DNA of 64,000 nt from Dipodascopsis uninucleata var. uninucleata. Taxonomy: Eukaryota; Ascomycota; Lipomycetes; Lipomycetales; Lipomycetaceae. Every line of letters starts with the position of its first letter. The first letter of the stretch is position 1. The notes below the pieces were generated by a model, which ran no database searches, had not been told where the DNA came from, and saw only the letters and a list, made by a program, of their open reading frames with translations. A program made the translations under genes and the position numbers. The stretch covers positions 372,001-436,000 of the forward strand of contig JAJLTO010000005.1 in assembly GCA_030568195.1 (NCBI GenBank), in the 5' to 3' direction. Positions 11,762 through 23,527 of the stretch are shown here, one piece after another.

Positions 11762-11827
11762 AAAGTGCTAATTTATTAGATGACCCGGTCTTCACAGGTT
11801 TACCCTATGTAATGTATTTGTTTAAGC

Positions 11828-12160
11828 ATGCAAGTCAAACTGACTGACCCAAACCATTTGCGCCTTCAACGATTCTCAAAGTTTTCTCTTTATCGATTAC
11901 TTCCGCTTGGTGAAGGTTTTTTTCACACAAATATCCTTTCAGGTCTGAAAATGTTCAATTTACAAAGAGTAGAGTCTATTAAATTTGACGACAGCGGAAG
12001 TTCAGGTTTATATGAATTCAAGTTCATATTATTGCGGCGGTATGGTGACCGGAAGGAGATGTCTGACTTGAAATTAGACGAAAGAGCTGGAGTGCCTACT
12101 TCTGGGAGGAGCTCAACGACTATCATTGCTAGACTGGCTCTACACTCTAGTTCCAATTAA
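11828..12160 (+). CDS. unassigned ORF, open on both strands
   Basis: A 110-aa ATG ORF on the plus strand, overlapped almost entirely by a 77-codon ORF on the minus strand (11923-12156). The plus frame is free of stops over the whole length and encodes SGLYEFKFILLRRYGD and LDERAGVPTSGRSSTTIIARL; I recognise neither product. It lies 66 bases from the start of the RS-rich ORF, which is transcribed away from it. It could be a small gene, one exon of a larger gene, or a chance double ORF. A T-rich stretch ending in TTTCAG at 11936-11941 would act as a 3' splice site if this were exonic. Confidence 0.3.
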   Translation: MQVKLTDPNHLRLQRFSKFSLYRLLPLGEGFFHTNILSGLKMFNLQRVESIKFDDSGSSGLYEFKFILLRRYGDRKEMSDLKLDERAGVPTSGRSSTTIIARLALHSSSN

Positions 12161-15100
12161 CGGATTGATCTGAAATCATAATCTTCCACTATTTTTTCCG
12201 TTAGAGTGAGCCGTAGTCTGTCGGATAATCAGGCCTAATCACGGGCCTTAAAAAAGATCTACCTGGCTCATCTCTTTGCATCAGTGGCCACAATAATTTA
12301 TAACCCTATCCCAAAGAACACACTATTTCGGCCATGCGGCTGTATGTCACGTGAGTAATATAGCCCGTAATATCTTTCTTAGTAGTCGTAGGATAGCCAG
12401 ATCAAGTTCAAACGAGCACTAGCATGCAGCTCGAGGCTGGCAGAAAGTATAAGCCTTCTTAAATGAGCTGCTAGAGGGATCTGCTTGAGGCCGAATGTTA
12501 GATGTTACCGAGTAATTTGATATCGCGTACAGAAGCACGCGTATGGGATATTAGAAGTGCCGACTTAACCGTATGTTGAGTTGTGGTATATGAGAAGGGA
12601 ATAATGTCGACAATACTAGCATCTGTCGGTTCGAAATTGAGAAGGTAAAGCTATTTAATTGTACGTTCTTTGTTACCTCTACTGAGGTCTACTGAGCGAG
12701 TTCTTGTATTTGGTTGTGCCTCATATGATTCCATGTCATTCCATCTGTCCTTCGCGTTCGTTAATAACTTTTCTTTTGTTTGTTTCAAATGTTTTCTTTT
12801 TATTTTCTTTTATTTTTATATTCAGTATTGACTCGAGGCTCTTCGGGTCACAAGATTTAGAGTAAAATTACAGATGAATAACAGGTGGGTGTGTTGTGAA
12901 TGAGGTATGAGAGTAAATACGGAATAGAGTCCCTTGTAGTTCCCACATCTAGCAAATTATCATCTTTGTCGTCACTGGCACTAACAGCAGGCTGACAGGT
13001 TTATTCGCCTGTGTATCCAAATATAACAGGGTTTAGTTACGAGTCGTTACAAGCCGCCGGGAATGGCTCACACGCAACTAAACTGCTCTCCTTTGACGGC
13101 CATCCGACTCTGACATCTCCTGTGCACCTTTACGCGTAAACTTCAGCGATTATCTCGGTGGTCGGATGCCTGAGCTGCCGTCACTGCCGTCGCTGCGGCT
13201 TGAAACTACATTTAAGACTCCTGGTACGCGCTAGACTAAACTATATGAAATTGCAATAGCAAACTTATAAAGCATCAAAAAAAGTCAATATGGGTCATAC
13301 TCAAGTTTTATCGATACGCCGCAGAAGGAGAGGCTTTGAAAAAAGATAGATTCAACTTTGTTCGCTCACCTAAAGTAGCATAAAAGTATAAGCACTATCT
13401 ATTGCTGCATCCTGAAGCTAAGATACAAGTTAACAACGAGTAGGTTGAAGCATTGTAAATTTAGCACAAAAAATGTTTGAGAAGCAGGATGATAAATCCT
13501 GTAATATAGAGCCTAATGTTATTTATTCTGTATACCTTGCCCGTGGGAATAACTATAGTGTTGCGAGCTGTAGCTGAGCTTGTTATTGTAGCAAAGTTCT
13601 TTGTGACGGACGGACTTTGCACGGCGACAGAAACCTGTCCAAGACTGTGACGTAAGTCATATATTCCCCTCTGACGTACATATTGTTTTACTATGTGTCT
13701 GCATAAGCGGCGGTCTTTTATACCAGCTTAACCGGGCCAGGTTCAGTCAGTGGTTCAGCGGCTCTAGCGGTTTCTGGCGTCTGATAGTCTCTAAAGCAGT
13801 GGGCGCTTTAGCGACTACTGAAAACAATGAAGCCCACAGAAAGAGTAGTCAAGCTCGTACTGTATATACCTGGCGGCAATTTGCTCGTCCCCCCCTTTTA
13901 TTCATGTGAACTGCTAGGTAATGTAGCAAGACTATACAGATAGATAGGTGAATAGGAAAATCATTTTGCAGTCAACTGAACTTGCTGAATAGTATTTACT
14001 AGAAAGTGATTACTTATTAGGTTGTTATCTAATATTTAGAAAAACTCCATACTATTGTTATTACGAGCTAGAGCAGCGTTCATTACAATTCCAACGGATC
14101 AGTCTTGCTGAAGTAGGTAAGGCAGGATACGCCTATATCTAACTAAATACCCTAAGTTTTTTGAATTGATTTAAAGTAGCTTTACATATCTAGATTTGTT
14201 TCTGAAAACGACGCACGCGCCATACAATTGTACGAAGTTACCACTTTCTTTGTAGGAATATATACTCTGGATGTAATCGGCTCCTTCCAACCGACTACCT
14301 GCCTGTATGAAATACTTCGCTTGAGGTTGCTATCGGTGTTACTTTTCCGTATCTGCCGCAACTCCATCTTCTTTCTCACGACCCCAGACACATCGATAAT
14401 GGCATTCCTTCCGTAGCCGACCCCGATATAGCTATTAGCTTGCTATCAAGCCGGTATCCCGCGGATGACGTTCAGTGCATTTAACTATATGGAAAGCCAG
14501 CTCTACAGTAGGTGTCCCTCGCATACACCGATCGTAATGTGAGCTTGCTATGGGCTATTCTTAAGGGGATCGTAGCAATATAACCGGACAATCTACGGTA
14601 TTCTGGGACTATATCTGCGCTTATTTCTGGGTATGCTGCATTATAGTGCAGGAAGATCAAAAGAAACATTATTTACTAGTCCGTAAACGTACTAACGTTA
14701 TTCTTTCTCACTCTTCCAGTTTTGTTCAGTGTGATTTTCAAGTTACCCTACCCGAGAGACTCCCGCGTCGATTCTACAAAATCTTCTTAAAAACCCGCAA
14801 CTCCACTGATTGTTTCTTTTTCCTTCTGATTGAGAAGAACAAGAGAGACGAAGTGTGAAGAGCTCATTGAGCAAGATCGACACGGTTTTATTTAGTTTAA
14901 CAAATAGTTAGTTTTACAACAGCATCTGCTGTACCTCCCTACTCATTTTTTGTTTTAGATTTGTTTGTTCTGTTTCTTGTCGTGACAGTCTTTTTGCACT
15001 GTCTGTTTGCGTGTGAGTTGTGTTCTTAGTCAAATTTTTACTACTTCGTCAATTCCGTGAAATTTCGCCGACGACGACTTCCAGAAATTTTTGGCCACCA

Positions 15101-15197
15101 CGCCCATATCTTCTTTTCTCTGAGCTCGATCGCCTAGCAATCGTGCTCGTTTTCTCTTCCAAAATATTCGCCTTTAGGTCATAATCCCTAAGTCCAA
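12161..15197. other. intergenic, no gene recognised
   Basis: 3.0 kb. It contains a TCACGTGA palindrome at 12347-12354, a moderately GC-rich patch around 13050-13210, and two overlapping opposite-strand ORFs of 62-69 codons at 14182-14416 that match nothing I know. The last 200 bases are CT-rich and likely hold the promoter and leader of the next gene. Confidence 0.45.
12347..12354. promoter_or_regulatory. TCACGTGA palindrome (E-box type)
   Basis: A perfect 8-bp palindrome with a CACGTG core, the binding site of bHLH factors such as Cbf1. Intergenic, about 190 bases past the unassigned ORF. Function inferred only from the motif. Confidence 0.35.
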
Positions 15198-17757
15198 ATG
15201 GCATCGGCACCGGCGCCGCAGCAGCCGCCGGCGCAAATGCGATCAGCGACGGTGCGCCCAGCGCTTCGACCGATTCTACCGAAGCCACCAGCTGTAGCGC
15301 CTATGCCGACACCAGGAGGACCAGGATCGAATTTGTTGATGACGGGGGGTGATAGAGCGAGTTTGAGCGGTCTCAAAGCGGGAGCGACGTCGATAAATGG
15401 AACCGCTGTGATAGATTCGGTAACGGGGACGAACACGTCCCTCTCTCAATTGGGTTCTCGAATGATAGGATCTGTAGCGTCATCAATATTTTCAGGATCC
15501 ACAACAATTACATTACCTCCTAGACCCTCTGCATCTCGTTCTAAAAGCAAAAAGCGTACTTCGCCTGATCGACTACTTGCTGGTGGAACTGAGACTACAG
15601 AGGATAAGAAGATAGATAGCGCAGTATCACAAAATGCTGCATTGAAGAAGCGCCGCCGTGCCAAAGGTATAGTATTTTCCATTCGAATTTTTAGTTGATA
15701 TCATTTTTTGACAGCTTGTTTTTTTGTATCGTTGCTTATTTTGTTAATTGGTTTATGTTTTACTTTACTTTTTGCTACGAATGTGTCACCATTTTGGCAC
15801 ACTATACTACGACTGTAGCTGTTTTTTTTTTTCAATTTTACGTCATCAGGTTATACGGCATTGCATATTGGGCTGAGAATTGAAGCTCTATTAATTATAG
15901 AGAATAATTAATTCTGTGTACTTTGGAAGAACGGATTAATCGGCATTTTCGTTACAGAATATCTTTTATTATTATGCAACGGCTGGGGTACATTTCTGAA
16001 CAATTTTTAGCGATGTTCAAATTACTCTGATATATTGCATACTGTACTCCTAATTCTTGGAGACGTGAAAGCCCTTCTGCAAGTCTCAATGGGCACAATT
16101 TTTTCATTATTTAATATGCCGGTCTATATTTTTATTTATTTTTTCTCCGGCATTCAAATTATTAATTATTCTGTCAATTGAGTGTTAGGAGGTCTAGCTG
16201 AGGTTTAGTTTTAATATGACGGAGGGTGTTTTTTACTGTTTTCTTTACGGACAAGCGGGACAAGCTCGGGATCGTCCTTATTCAGTCACATATTTTTGCA
16301 AGCACATAATTAAGATTTCATAGTGCTAATTATTTCTGAATCTAGTTATAGCTTCAGCATCCGCCACACCAAATTCACTAGCCACAACCGGCGTCACTGC
16401 GTTACCTGTGGCTCAGTCACGTCCTAGTGGAACCATTCCTCGGGTTACTAACAGCACAAAATTGCCCCAAATGCTATCATCGTCGAGTAGGTCTACATCT
16501 TCAATTTCAACTCCTAAATCACCTGTTACGGATTCGACTACTGGATCTGTAAGAACACCTTCGAGTGGTGAGTCTAGTTATGCGTCGTTTGACATAGATC
16601 AACTGTCGCCAGATACATTCTTTTCGTCTTCTTCGAATGATATGTGGTGGCCAAAGGCACTTGATGAAGAATCTGCGTCGTCGACAACTCTGGGATCGTC
16701 CTCGGGTTCTGCAATACGCTCTAGTTCAGTATCCGGTATGTCACTTGAAACTTCTCTCTCCGTAGCGGAGAAAAATGGCGGAAGAAGATTGTCAGTATCG
16801 GCAACTCCGGGTTCTGCAAGCTCGTGTGCCGCAGTCTCAGCCAGAAGGCGCCTTGATCGAGAAACTTCCGCTTCTTCTTTATCGTCCTCTATGTCCTCTT
16901 CGGCATATTTTTCGGATTCAACCATAAGTACTGCTGTATCTAGTATCACAATTGATGAAGAACCATCTATCCCCTCTGGCAATAAGAGTACTGAGACGGA
17001 AATTTCGGAAATGATTCATCGTTTAATCACTGGTGATGATTCTGGTTCTGAGGTTCGACCAGGATTCATTGTTGCAGAGGATGATGACGACGCCCTTTTT
17101 GCTTCTGTAGTTCCAACAACAGAACACAAGAATACTCCAAATATGGATACGCGACCTATCAGAAAAAAGCCGGATCCACTTCATGCTCTTTTTGCTATTT
17201 CTTCGCCTACCTCGAAATCCGCATCGAGGAATGGTTCGGAGAATAGTTCTGTAATTGACCGTACTAGTGTGAGCAGGGGTACTTCAGTGCCAGCCTCAAT
17301 CACAATTCCAGCGGAAAAAGATGTTTTTGATGATGAGTCGGAGAGTGATTTTGCACTTTCGCGTGAATTGTTAGTTGCTAGGCAGGTTATTAAGCCCGTA
17401 AATAAGAATTACAAAATCTCGAATAATCATAGAAATAATAACAGCATGAGTGATTATAGTAGGAGCACTATTTCCAAAAGTCATGATATATATAGCGCAA
17501 GGTCGACTGATATCTCCAGTGTTAGTTATCACGGTCACCATGGCCAGATTGGTGAAGACATTTTCGCTGATGACGATGATGAAATTATTTCAATGACTTC
17601 GCATGAGGAGACCAGTAGCATGGATGTCGACAAGGACATTCTTTTTGGTGGTCTGGATGACTTTGGGCTGATCGAAGAAGAAGACCCTTTTACTTTTCTG
17701 GGTGTTGTTGGAGATGAGATTACGAATGAGGTGGTTGAGTCTACAGTTGCATGGTAA
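15198..17757 (+). CDS. Ser-rich acidic protein of unknown function, two exons
   Basis: Exons 15198-15666 and 16346-17757 join in frame (phase 1, K-V-I-A) to give 626 aa. The 679-bp intron has an unusual GTATAG donor and a TCTAG acceptor; exon 2 has no ATG near its start but its frame is open back to the acceptor, which supports the join. The N-terminus is Pro/Ala-rich (APAPQQPPAQ), followed by a basic nuclear-localisation-like patch (SRSKSKKRTSP, KKRRRAK) at the exon junction. Exon 2 is very Ser-rich, with several Asp/Glu clusters (AEDDDDALF, FADDDDEII) and an acidic C-terminus with hydrophobic residues (LFGGLDDFGLIEEEDPFTFLG) that resembles an activation domain. I infer a nuclear regulator but recognise no domain. 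Without splicing a 166-aa product would end soon after the donor. Confidence 0.6.
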
Positions 17758-18744
17758 ACTGATCATTTTGCATATAAGACTAATTAAAAAGACTTGGTTT
17801 CTTTTAGAAATTTTATGAACATATAGCTATGTACGGTTCAGTTTGTTTTTATCATTTCATGGTTTATTTTTTTATGTTCTACTTACTAAGCTACTTATCA
17901 AGCGATCTACATTACAACGACAGTGATTGATAATTGTCATTATATATAGCAAGACTGGGATGTGTTATTACATTTGATTTCTGTTTCACTTTAATTCTGT
18001 TTCTGTCATTAAAACGTGTTTTTGGAAGTTGGTATTTGAAGTGCAAGTCTGTTGTAAGGTTTCTATATGTTACTGATAATTTCTATTATATAAATTTCAC
18101 TTTGAAAGCTAGAGAAGCACGACTTCCTAGTGCAAAGATTTATGACTGAAGAAAGATATATCAATCTTAATTCCAAATTATTTACAGAATATTATACTGG
18201 TTTGAAAGGTAGTCAGTATTTATATTCAATCTTGTTACTTATAATTGTGATTACTAATGTTACCTCTATAACTACTACAATTTATAATTACCTCTTAGAA
18301 GTTAAGCAAATCGGTATAATAAATTTCAGGGATTTTTTAACATAGATGTATAGGTAATGTTAAAAATAATCATTGGTATTATTTTATATATGATATATAG
18401 ACTTCTATCACATGGTAATTCTGACTAGTTTGTATATATAAATTTAAAAGACTGTCTAAATATAGCACAATATCATGAGTATAGGAATTGACAAAACATT
18501 CCAAATATATGAACGGCCAACATAAATTTTTTCATATGCTATTCATACTCAAACATTTGAATACTATATAGGTTAAGCTGATAGCACTTCTTTATCGCAA
18601 TGCTTAGTAGATAATTCGTCAAAGTCAAAGTATATTAACATACAAGAGAAATGACTACCGAAGTTTATCTGTAAGTCGATTCAATGTAGACCATGCATGG
18701 CAGTTCTAAGTTACTTGGATTTAAAGTATCTATAAAAGTTTTTG
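17758..18744. other. intergenic, convergent 3' flanks
   Basis: 987 bases of AT-rich DNA between two convergent genes. Small plus-strand ORFs (71 codons at 17934 and 18130) look random. No RNA gene seen. Confidence 0.5.
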
Positions 18745-19811
18745 CTAAATGCTGCCGCTATCAGCAACGTCTCCACTCATCCTTCTCTCCATTGTGCCAT
18801 AAAAGCTATTACCATTATCTATCTCCATGTCATCCGGCACGTTTCGTACATCGTGGTTTTCTCCTTGCGGATCACGCATTTGGCCATCACCCGCGTCAGC
18901 TGCTTCAACAAATCCAATCATATTGATATCATCAACAATCTCTTGTGCTTCATTTTCAGGATCCTGATCCTCTATAATAGGAGCTTCTACTATGTCATCG
19001 CCCTGGTGCTGCATTTCCTGCTCCTGTTCCAGCTGATGTCCAGCATGTTGTTCTATAGGTAGATCTATCTGCCTTATAGGTTCTGCATTTTGTCCTCGCG
19101 ATCTATCCGACTCTGTACGATTCCAAATAGACCATTTCCAAGGTGGCGACAAAGGTCGAGATTCGTAAATCTTTGGGAAAATATCCTCGAAAAAGAAATA
19201 TATATGACCCACCACAATACCAAGAAGATCAGATTTTGGTAAAGTATTGTGGAGGATAAGAGAAAACCAAAAGAGAACCCAAGGTAAATAGGGTGCCGGA
19301 AAAACAAATAGTCCTAAGAATGATAGTCTGATGGATGGATTTCGTCGTGCCCAGATATATACAAGCGAAAAAGATAAAGGAGATCCTAAGAAAGGCAAAG
19401 ATGCAAGAGGTGATAACAGAAGGAGAGACATTGACGAGTAGAAAAGCAGCCATAAGAAATCAAAAGTTCTATGTCGAAAAAACGTGTCTTCTAGCATGCG
19501 AGAATATCGCGATATGAAGAATATCTGGAATATGAAGTCGAGCGATAGCGGTCCGAAGTAAAGGAAAGTAGTCAAGAATCGCCAATACTACAAAAAATTT
19601 GTTAACTCCAGTCTATTAATAACAGAAATCGTGGTACGATAAGACTCACTTGGTGCTTTTCGAAAACTGTTCTGAAAGAGAAAAATAGTTGGTACGGTGA
19701 TAAAATCTCGCACTGCACTAACAAAGACGTGACAACCGCAGCTGCAGTCCAGTACCTTGTCACAGGAGGTACTTCAAAAAACCATGCTTCAAATGGAATT
19801 GCATTCTCCAT
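18745..19811 (-). CDS. derlin, ER-associated degradation membrane protein
   Basis: Exons 19811-19650 and 19587-18745 (intron with GTGAGT donor and TTGTAG acceptor, phase 0) give 334 aa. The N-terminus (FEVPPVTRYW), the junction region (FEKHQ|YWRFLTTFLYFGPLSLD) and the later WARRNP motif at 133-138 define the derlin family, rhomboid pseudoproteases of the ER membrane. The six membrane segments run to about residue 215, including GLFVFPAPYLPWVL and the GIVVGHIYFFFEDIFP helix. A 110-residue acidic, Gln/Glu-rich cytosolic tail follows. Yeast Dfm1 is similar in length (341 aa) and recruits Cdc48 through SHP boxes in its tail, but I see no FxGxGxxL element here; Der1 is much shorter (211 aa). So it is a derlin with certainty, Dfm1-like by size only. 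Confidence 0.93.
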
Positions 19812-20780
19812 GTTGCTCTTATTATTGTTGCTTAAATATATGACCTGTATCGAGTGGGTGCTAATGATTGGCTGGCTCCTTCAAAGTTCTTGATGATTAT
19901 GTGATATATCCTATAATCGCTGTACTCCAGGCACTACATAGATGTATTATTCTAAAGATATTATCACTGATTCCTCTTTTTATTTCTTGTATGAGTCGAT
20001 CTGCGCTATGTTAAATATCTTCGTGTTGTAAATAGAGAATACAGGTGTCTTTAGGCGATAATCAACGAGCAAATCGTCGAGCATGTACTCTTGTCATTCA
20101 TTCCATCCATCCAGACTAATTAAGTAGATAGGACCACGAAATAAGTTCAGTTATTCGAATGTTGATTTCTACATATATGAACATTAGTATCATTATCAAA
20201 TAAAACTGCCGAGCAAATAATATGTTCATGCCTAACAGTTACTTCTTTCTGCGTACCTTTACCAATCAATCTGCTACGATTTTTTTCGATCGACTAGCCT
20301 TTAAAATAGAATAACTTATAATACCAAAAGTACACTAGAAGGCCACGGATCAGTCAATCAAATCCAGTGACATGAAAAAAAAAAAAGCACTCTTGCATAA
20401 AAATGATAATTTGAAAGGGAGAAACTAGCAAGTATACTAGGCAAATTAAAAGATCGTATTACTTGTTCTTTTATTACTCCTCCCAACCTGCGGAAGAAAT
20501 GTTTGGCCACTACTCTTCACGTTCACAGATTCATTTGAACATCAACCACATAACCCATTAGATATCTTTTGATCACAATATCGATATTGGTATCGAACGA
20601 AACAATATTTGTTTATGAAAGTTTTCAGATAGATATTACACTACTTTCAAGTTTACACAGAGGCAGTACAGACGATCATAACTGTTTTATTCAAGAAGCT
20701 ATAAGTCTGATGTATTTTTGAAGTACCATATACCATACGCAGGCTATATACTACATTATATTTGTTAAGAAGTTAACAAA
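19812..20780. other. intergenic, divergent promoter of derlin and PHA2
   Basis: 969 AT-rich bases with an A-only run near 20376. Serves both divergent genes; no other feature seen. Confidence 0.5.
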
Positions 20781-21643
20781 ATGTCAAAATTAACTAAAAT
20801 AGCATACCTCGGACCTCCTGGGACTTTTTCCGAACAGGTATGTATTTCCTTTGAGAAAGAAGGTGATAATTGAGGTATATTTCGGACTTTTTGATGAGAA
20901 ACACGGCTACAGAGATCTATCAAATTCCAATTGCTAACCAATTCTACATAATCTATTATAGGCTGTCTTTCAAATATACGGAAAGAAAGATGAAGGAGAA
21001 GAAGAATATGAATATGTGCCATATTCGACTATATCGGGTATGTTTAATGTAATTAACTGATCTTCAGTGTAACGAAAGATTATATTCTAACTGTGTGAAT
21101 TGCATTTTACCAGATTGCTTTTACGCTCTACATTCAGGCCAAGTGTCAATTGCAGTTATACCTTTTTCTAATTCGACAAATGGCCCAGTTAGTATAACTT
21201 TCGATTTAATGAGAGATACTATTCCTCGACCAAGTGTTATCAAAGATACTGAAGTTGCTGTAGAGCACTATGTAGTCGGATCGGAGGAAACTCTTGATCA
21301 AATAGAAGCCGAGGGTGAGAGTGCAGTCACTAAAATTTTCTCGCATTCGCAGGTGTGGGGTCAGTGTACTCAATATCTAAGCAAGCATTTCGTTTCCTCG
21401 GAGAAAGTGAGCGTTGATTCAACGGTCTTTGCGGCACAAGAAGCGGCAGAACAGAGTAACGCACTTGCTATCTCGTCCCAAATGGCTTTAAATGTGGTCA
21501 ATGTTAAGGTATACGCGAGTAACATACAGGATAGTTCGACTAACCACACTCGATTTCTTGCTATACAAAAATCAGAAGATGGCTCTTTGAAGACTGAATT
21601 AGATCTCTCTATAGACCGAGAGCTTAAATCACATATATCTTAA
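20781..21643 (+). CDS. PHA2: prephenate dehydratase lacking an ACT domain
   Basis: Three exons, 20781-20837, 20962-21037 and 21114-21643, with GTATGT donors and TAG/CAG acceptors, join in frame to 220 aa. The enzyme converts prephenate to phenylpyruvate in phenylalanine synthesis. Family motifs appear in order: AYLGPPGTFSEQ at the N-terminus, PYSTISDCFYALHSGQV, the PFSNSTNGPVS substrate segment, and NHTRFLAI near the C-terminus (the TRF motif with the essential Thr). The protein ends about 20 residues after that motif, with no ACT domain; bacterial PheA dehydratases are about 280 aa and yeast Pha2 334 aa. I looked through the next 900 bases on the plus strand and found no ACT-like exon. Loss of phenylalanine feedback is the inference. 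Splice sites are by eye but agree with conserved junction residues. Confidence 0.9.
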
Positions 21644-22615
21644 AATGCAGTTTAAATGCACAGTCATGGTAGGTTTGGCAGATTTGGGTTATTATACTAT
21701 ACTTTACGATCAATACTACTTAAGTCTTTTCTCAAAAAAAAAGAAACCCATCGTTAAAGAACGGTGGTGTTTCAAATTTTTCTTTATTTTTTTTAAAATT
21801 TTTATGACATAAACAATAATAATAATAGTAGTGAATAAGACGTAAAATCAGAAGAAAAAAATACATGACACTAAAGCAAAAAGCAAATACTTCGGTGCTT
21901 AAATCATTAAGTCACATAAACTCCTCTATAAGTCGATATCCCGAATTAATCATAATACACAATAAAACGTTCATAGAAGAGCAAAAAAAAGTACAATAGT
22001 GACAAAATTCGTACTACTACTAGTGAGTAGTAATAATAGTGAGAAAGAAAGAAAATAACAATGACAAAATCATAAAAAAACACCTACGCCTAATACAAAC
22101 CTGTGTTAACAATTAAAGTATCCCGCCTTAACAACTACCGACATTTGTCCAATATTTTCCGTGTCTCTTATCTATATAACACTTAAAAAGTACTATATTG
22201 AGTCACACTTCAATAATATAAGCAAACTGGAATAAAAGCCGGTCATAATATAACCATCAGCTTATTCATTGCGTATATGAACCCCAAAACTATGAGATAT
22301 GAGATAAACAAAATAAACCCAAAACGATAGCAAGGCAAAGCATATATACTATAAATAATACGTTTGCAATATAAACGAAGAAAATCTCATAGATGAACGG
22401 CAAACGCAGGAAAAAAGATCAAATGCAACTCCTTATAGTATGTCACGGTGCGTCGGAACAATATAAGACACAGAACATCTATCAGTACCCTATTTTATAT
22501 AATTGATTCCCAAAAACAAAGAAATTGTTTAAATTCTTTCTCTCAATACGAAAGCGAAAGTGAAAGAATAGAATAATAAAAGAAGCATTAAATTAAAAAG
22601 AGTAAATTGCCTAAA
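21644..22615. other. intergenic, convergent 3' flanks
   Basis: 972 bases, strongly AT-rich with poly(A)/poly(T) tracts at 21730-21800. Contains the 3' ends of PHA2 and the Edc1-like gene; nothing else seen. Confidence 0.5.
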
Positions 22616-23527
22616 TTAGGCAGTTGCGTTACCGGCCCTTCTGCGTGGTTTGAACACGACACTATCACCAAATCTGGTGGTCTTACTAGTTCCACCAGTC
22701 GATGCAAGAGTAGAAGACGGTGCAGTTACAACAGCAGAATCATTTGCAATCGGAATTGCTACTGGCTTCGAAGTACTTGCATTGGCTGTGACGGACGATT
22801 CTATTGACTCAGTAGTACGACACACCAAGTTTGCAGCAGATATAGCACGCTCTAGTACTGTCTGCGAGCTTGTTATTTTCGATGGTGAAGAAGGAGCGGA
22901 GGAAGCAACAGGAGAAGGGGATCGTGAAAGCCCCTTTTGATCGAAGTAGTTATGTAAGGTGACCGATCTAGTTGGCACTGATTGAGAGACAAACTTTGGC
23001 ACAGGTAAGTTAGATGGCGCAGGAGATGCATGAAAAGTTGGGCCCGCGTATCTGTTTGGATCACTAACCTGTCGAATTGGTGTTGATGGTTGTGAATGCT
23101 GACTCTTAATACTCCGGATTCCAGCAGTCAAAGACGATACTTGACTTTTGGTTGGTTTGCTATTATTGATAGCCTTGACCTTGACAAGTTCTATTACACC
23201 CTTACTAGGAGTGTTTTCGCTCTTGTTGCCGTTATGGTTCACAACACTATTATTGATACCATTGCTGTTATTAACTCGACGTCGACGGCCCGCAGAACGA
23301 ACCGGAGTGGAGTCATTACTACCAGTTTGATTAGCGTCAGCGACACCTGTATGACTTTTCACTGCATTGTGCTGGCTAGTACTTCCATTAACAGATAAGT
23401 CCGACTTTTTAGACTTCGGACGAGTAGAAATCGGCGTAGTAGCCACCCTCTCATACCGCTTCTCAGAGAATGGCGAAAACGAGTATTGAGGTGATGGTGA
23501 TGATAGAACTGCAGTCATCTGATTCAT
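22616..23527 (-). CDS. Edc1/PNRC-like mRNA decapping activator
   Basis: A single-exon 303-aa protein, mostly disordered and rich in Ser, Thr, Asn and Pro. Its only conserved element is the short motif at 160-179, with YAG followed by F and then LPVPKF. This arrangement is the Edc1/Edc2 and PNRC signature: the YAG part stimulates Dcp2 catalysis and the LPxP part binds the EVH1-like domain of Dcp1. An Arg-rich patch (AGRRRRVNN) could bind RNA. Yeast Edc1 and Edc2 are 145-175 aa, so this one is longer. Identification rests on one motif but that motif is very specific. Start ATG at 23527. Confidence 0.75.
   Translation of the reverse strand: MNQMTAVLSSPSPQYSFSPFSEKRYERVATTPISTRPKSKKSDLSVNGSTSQHNAVKSHTGVADANQTGSNDSTPVRSAGRRRRVNNSNGINNSVVNHNGNKSENTPSKGVIELVKVKAINNSKPTKSQVSSLTAGIRSIKSQHSQPSTPIRQVSDPNRYAGPTFHASPAPSNLPVPKFVSQSVPTRSVTLHNYFDQKGLSRSPSPVASSAPSSPSKITSSQTVLERAISAANLVCRTTESIESSVTANASTSKPVAIPIANDSAVVTAPSSTLASTGGTSKTTRFGDSVVFKPRRRAGNATA

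Noticed and set aside
12628-12645. CGGTTCGAAATTG considered as a tRNA B box
   Set aside because: No matching A box at the right distance and no acceptor stem.
14182-14416. Opposite-strand ORF pair considered as a retroelement scrap
   Set aside because: No reverse transcriptase, integrase or capsid signature and no terminal repeats visible.
16599-16982. 127-codon minus-strand ORF
   Set aside because: Antisense of the Ser-rich exon; Ser codons read backwards give Glu/Asp/Ala-rich text.
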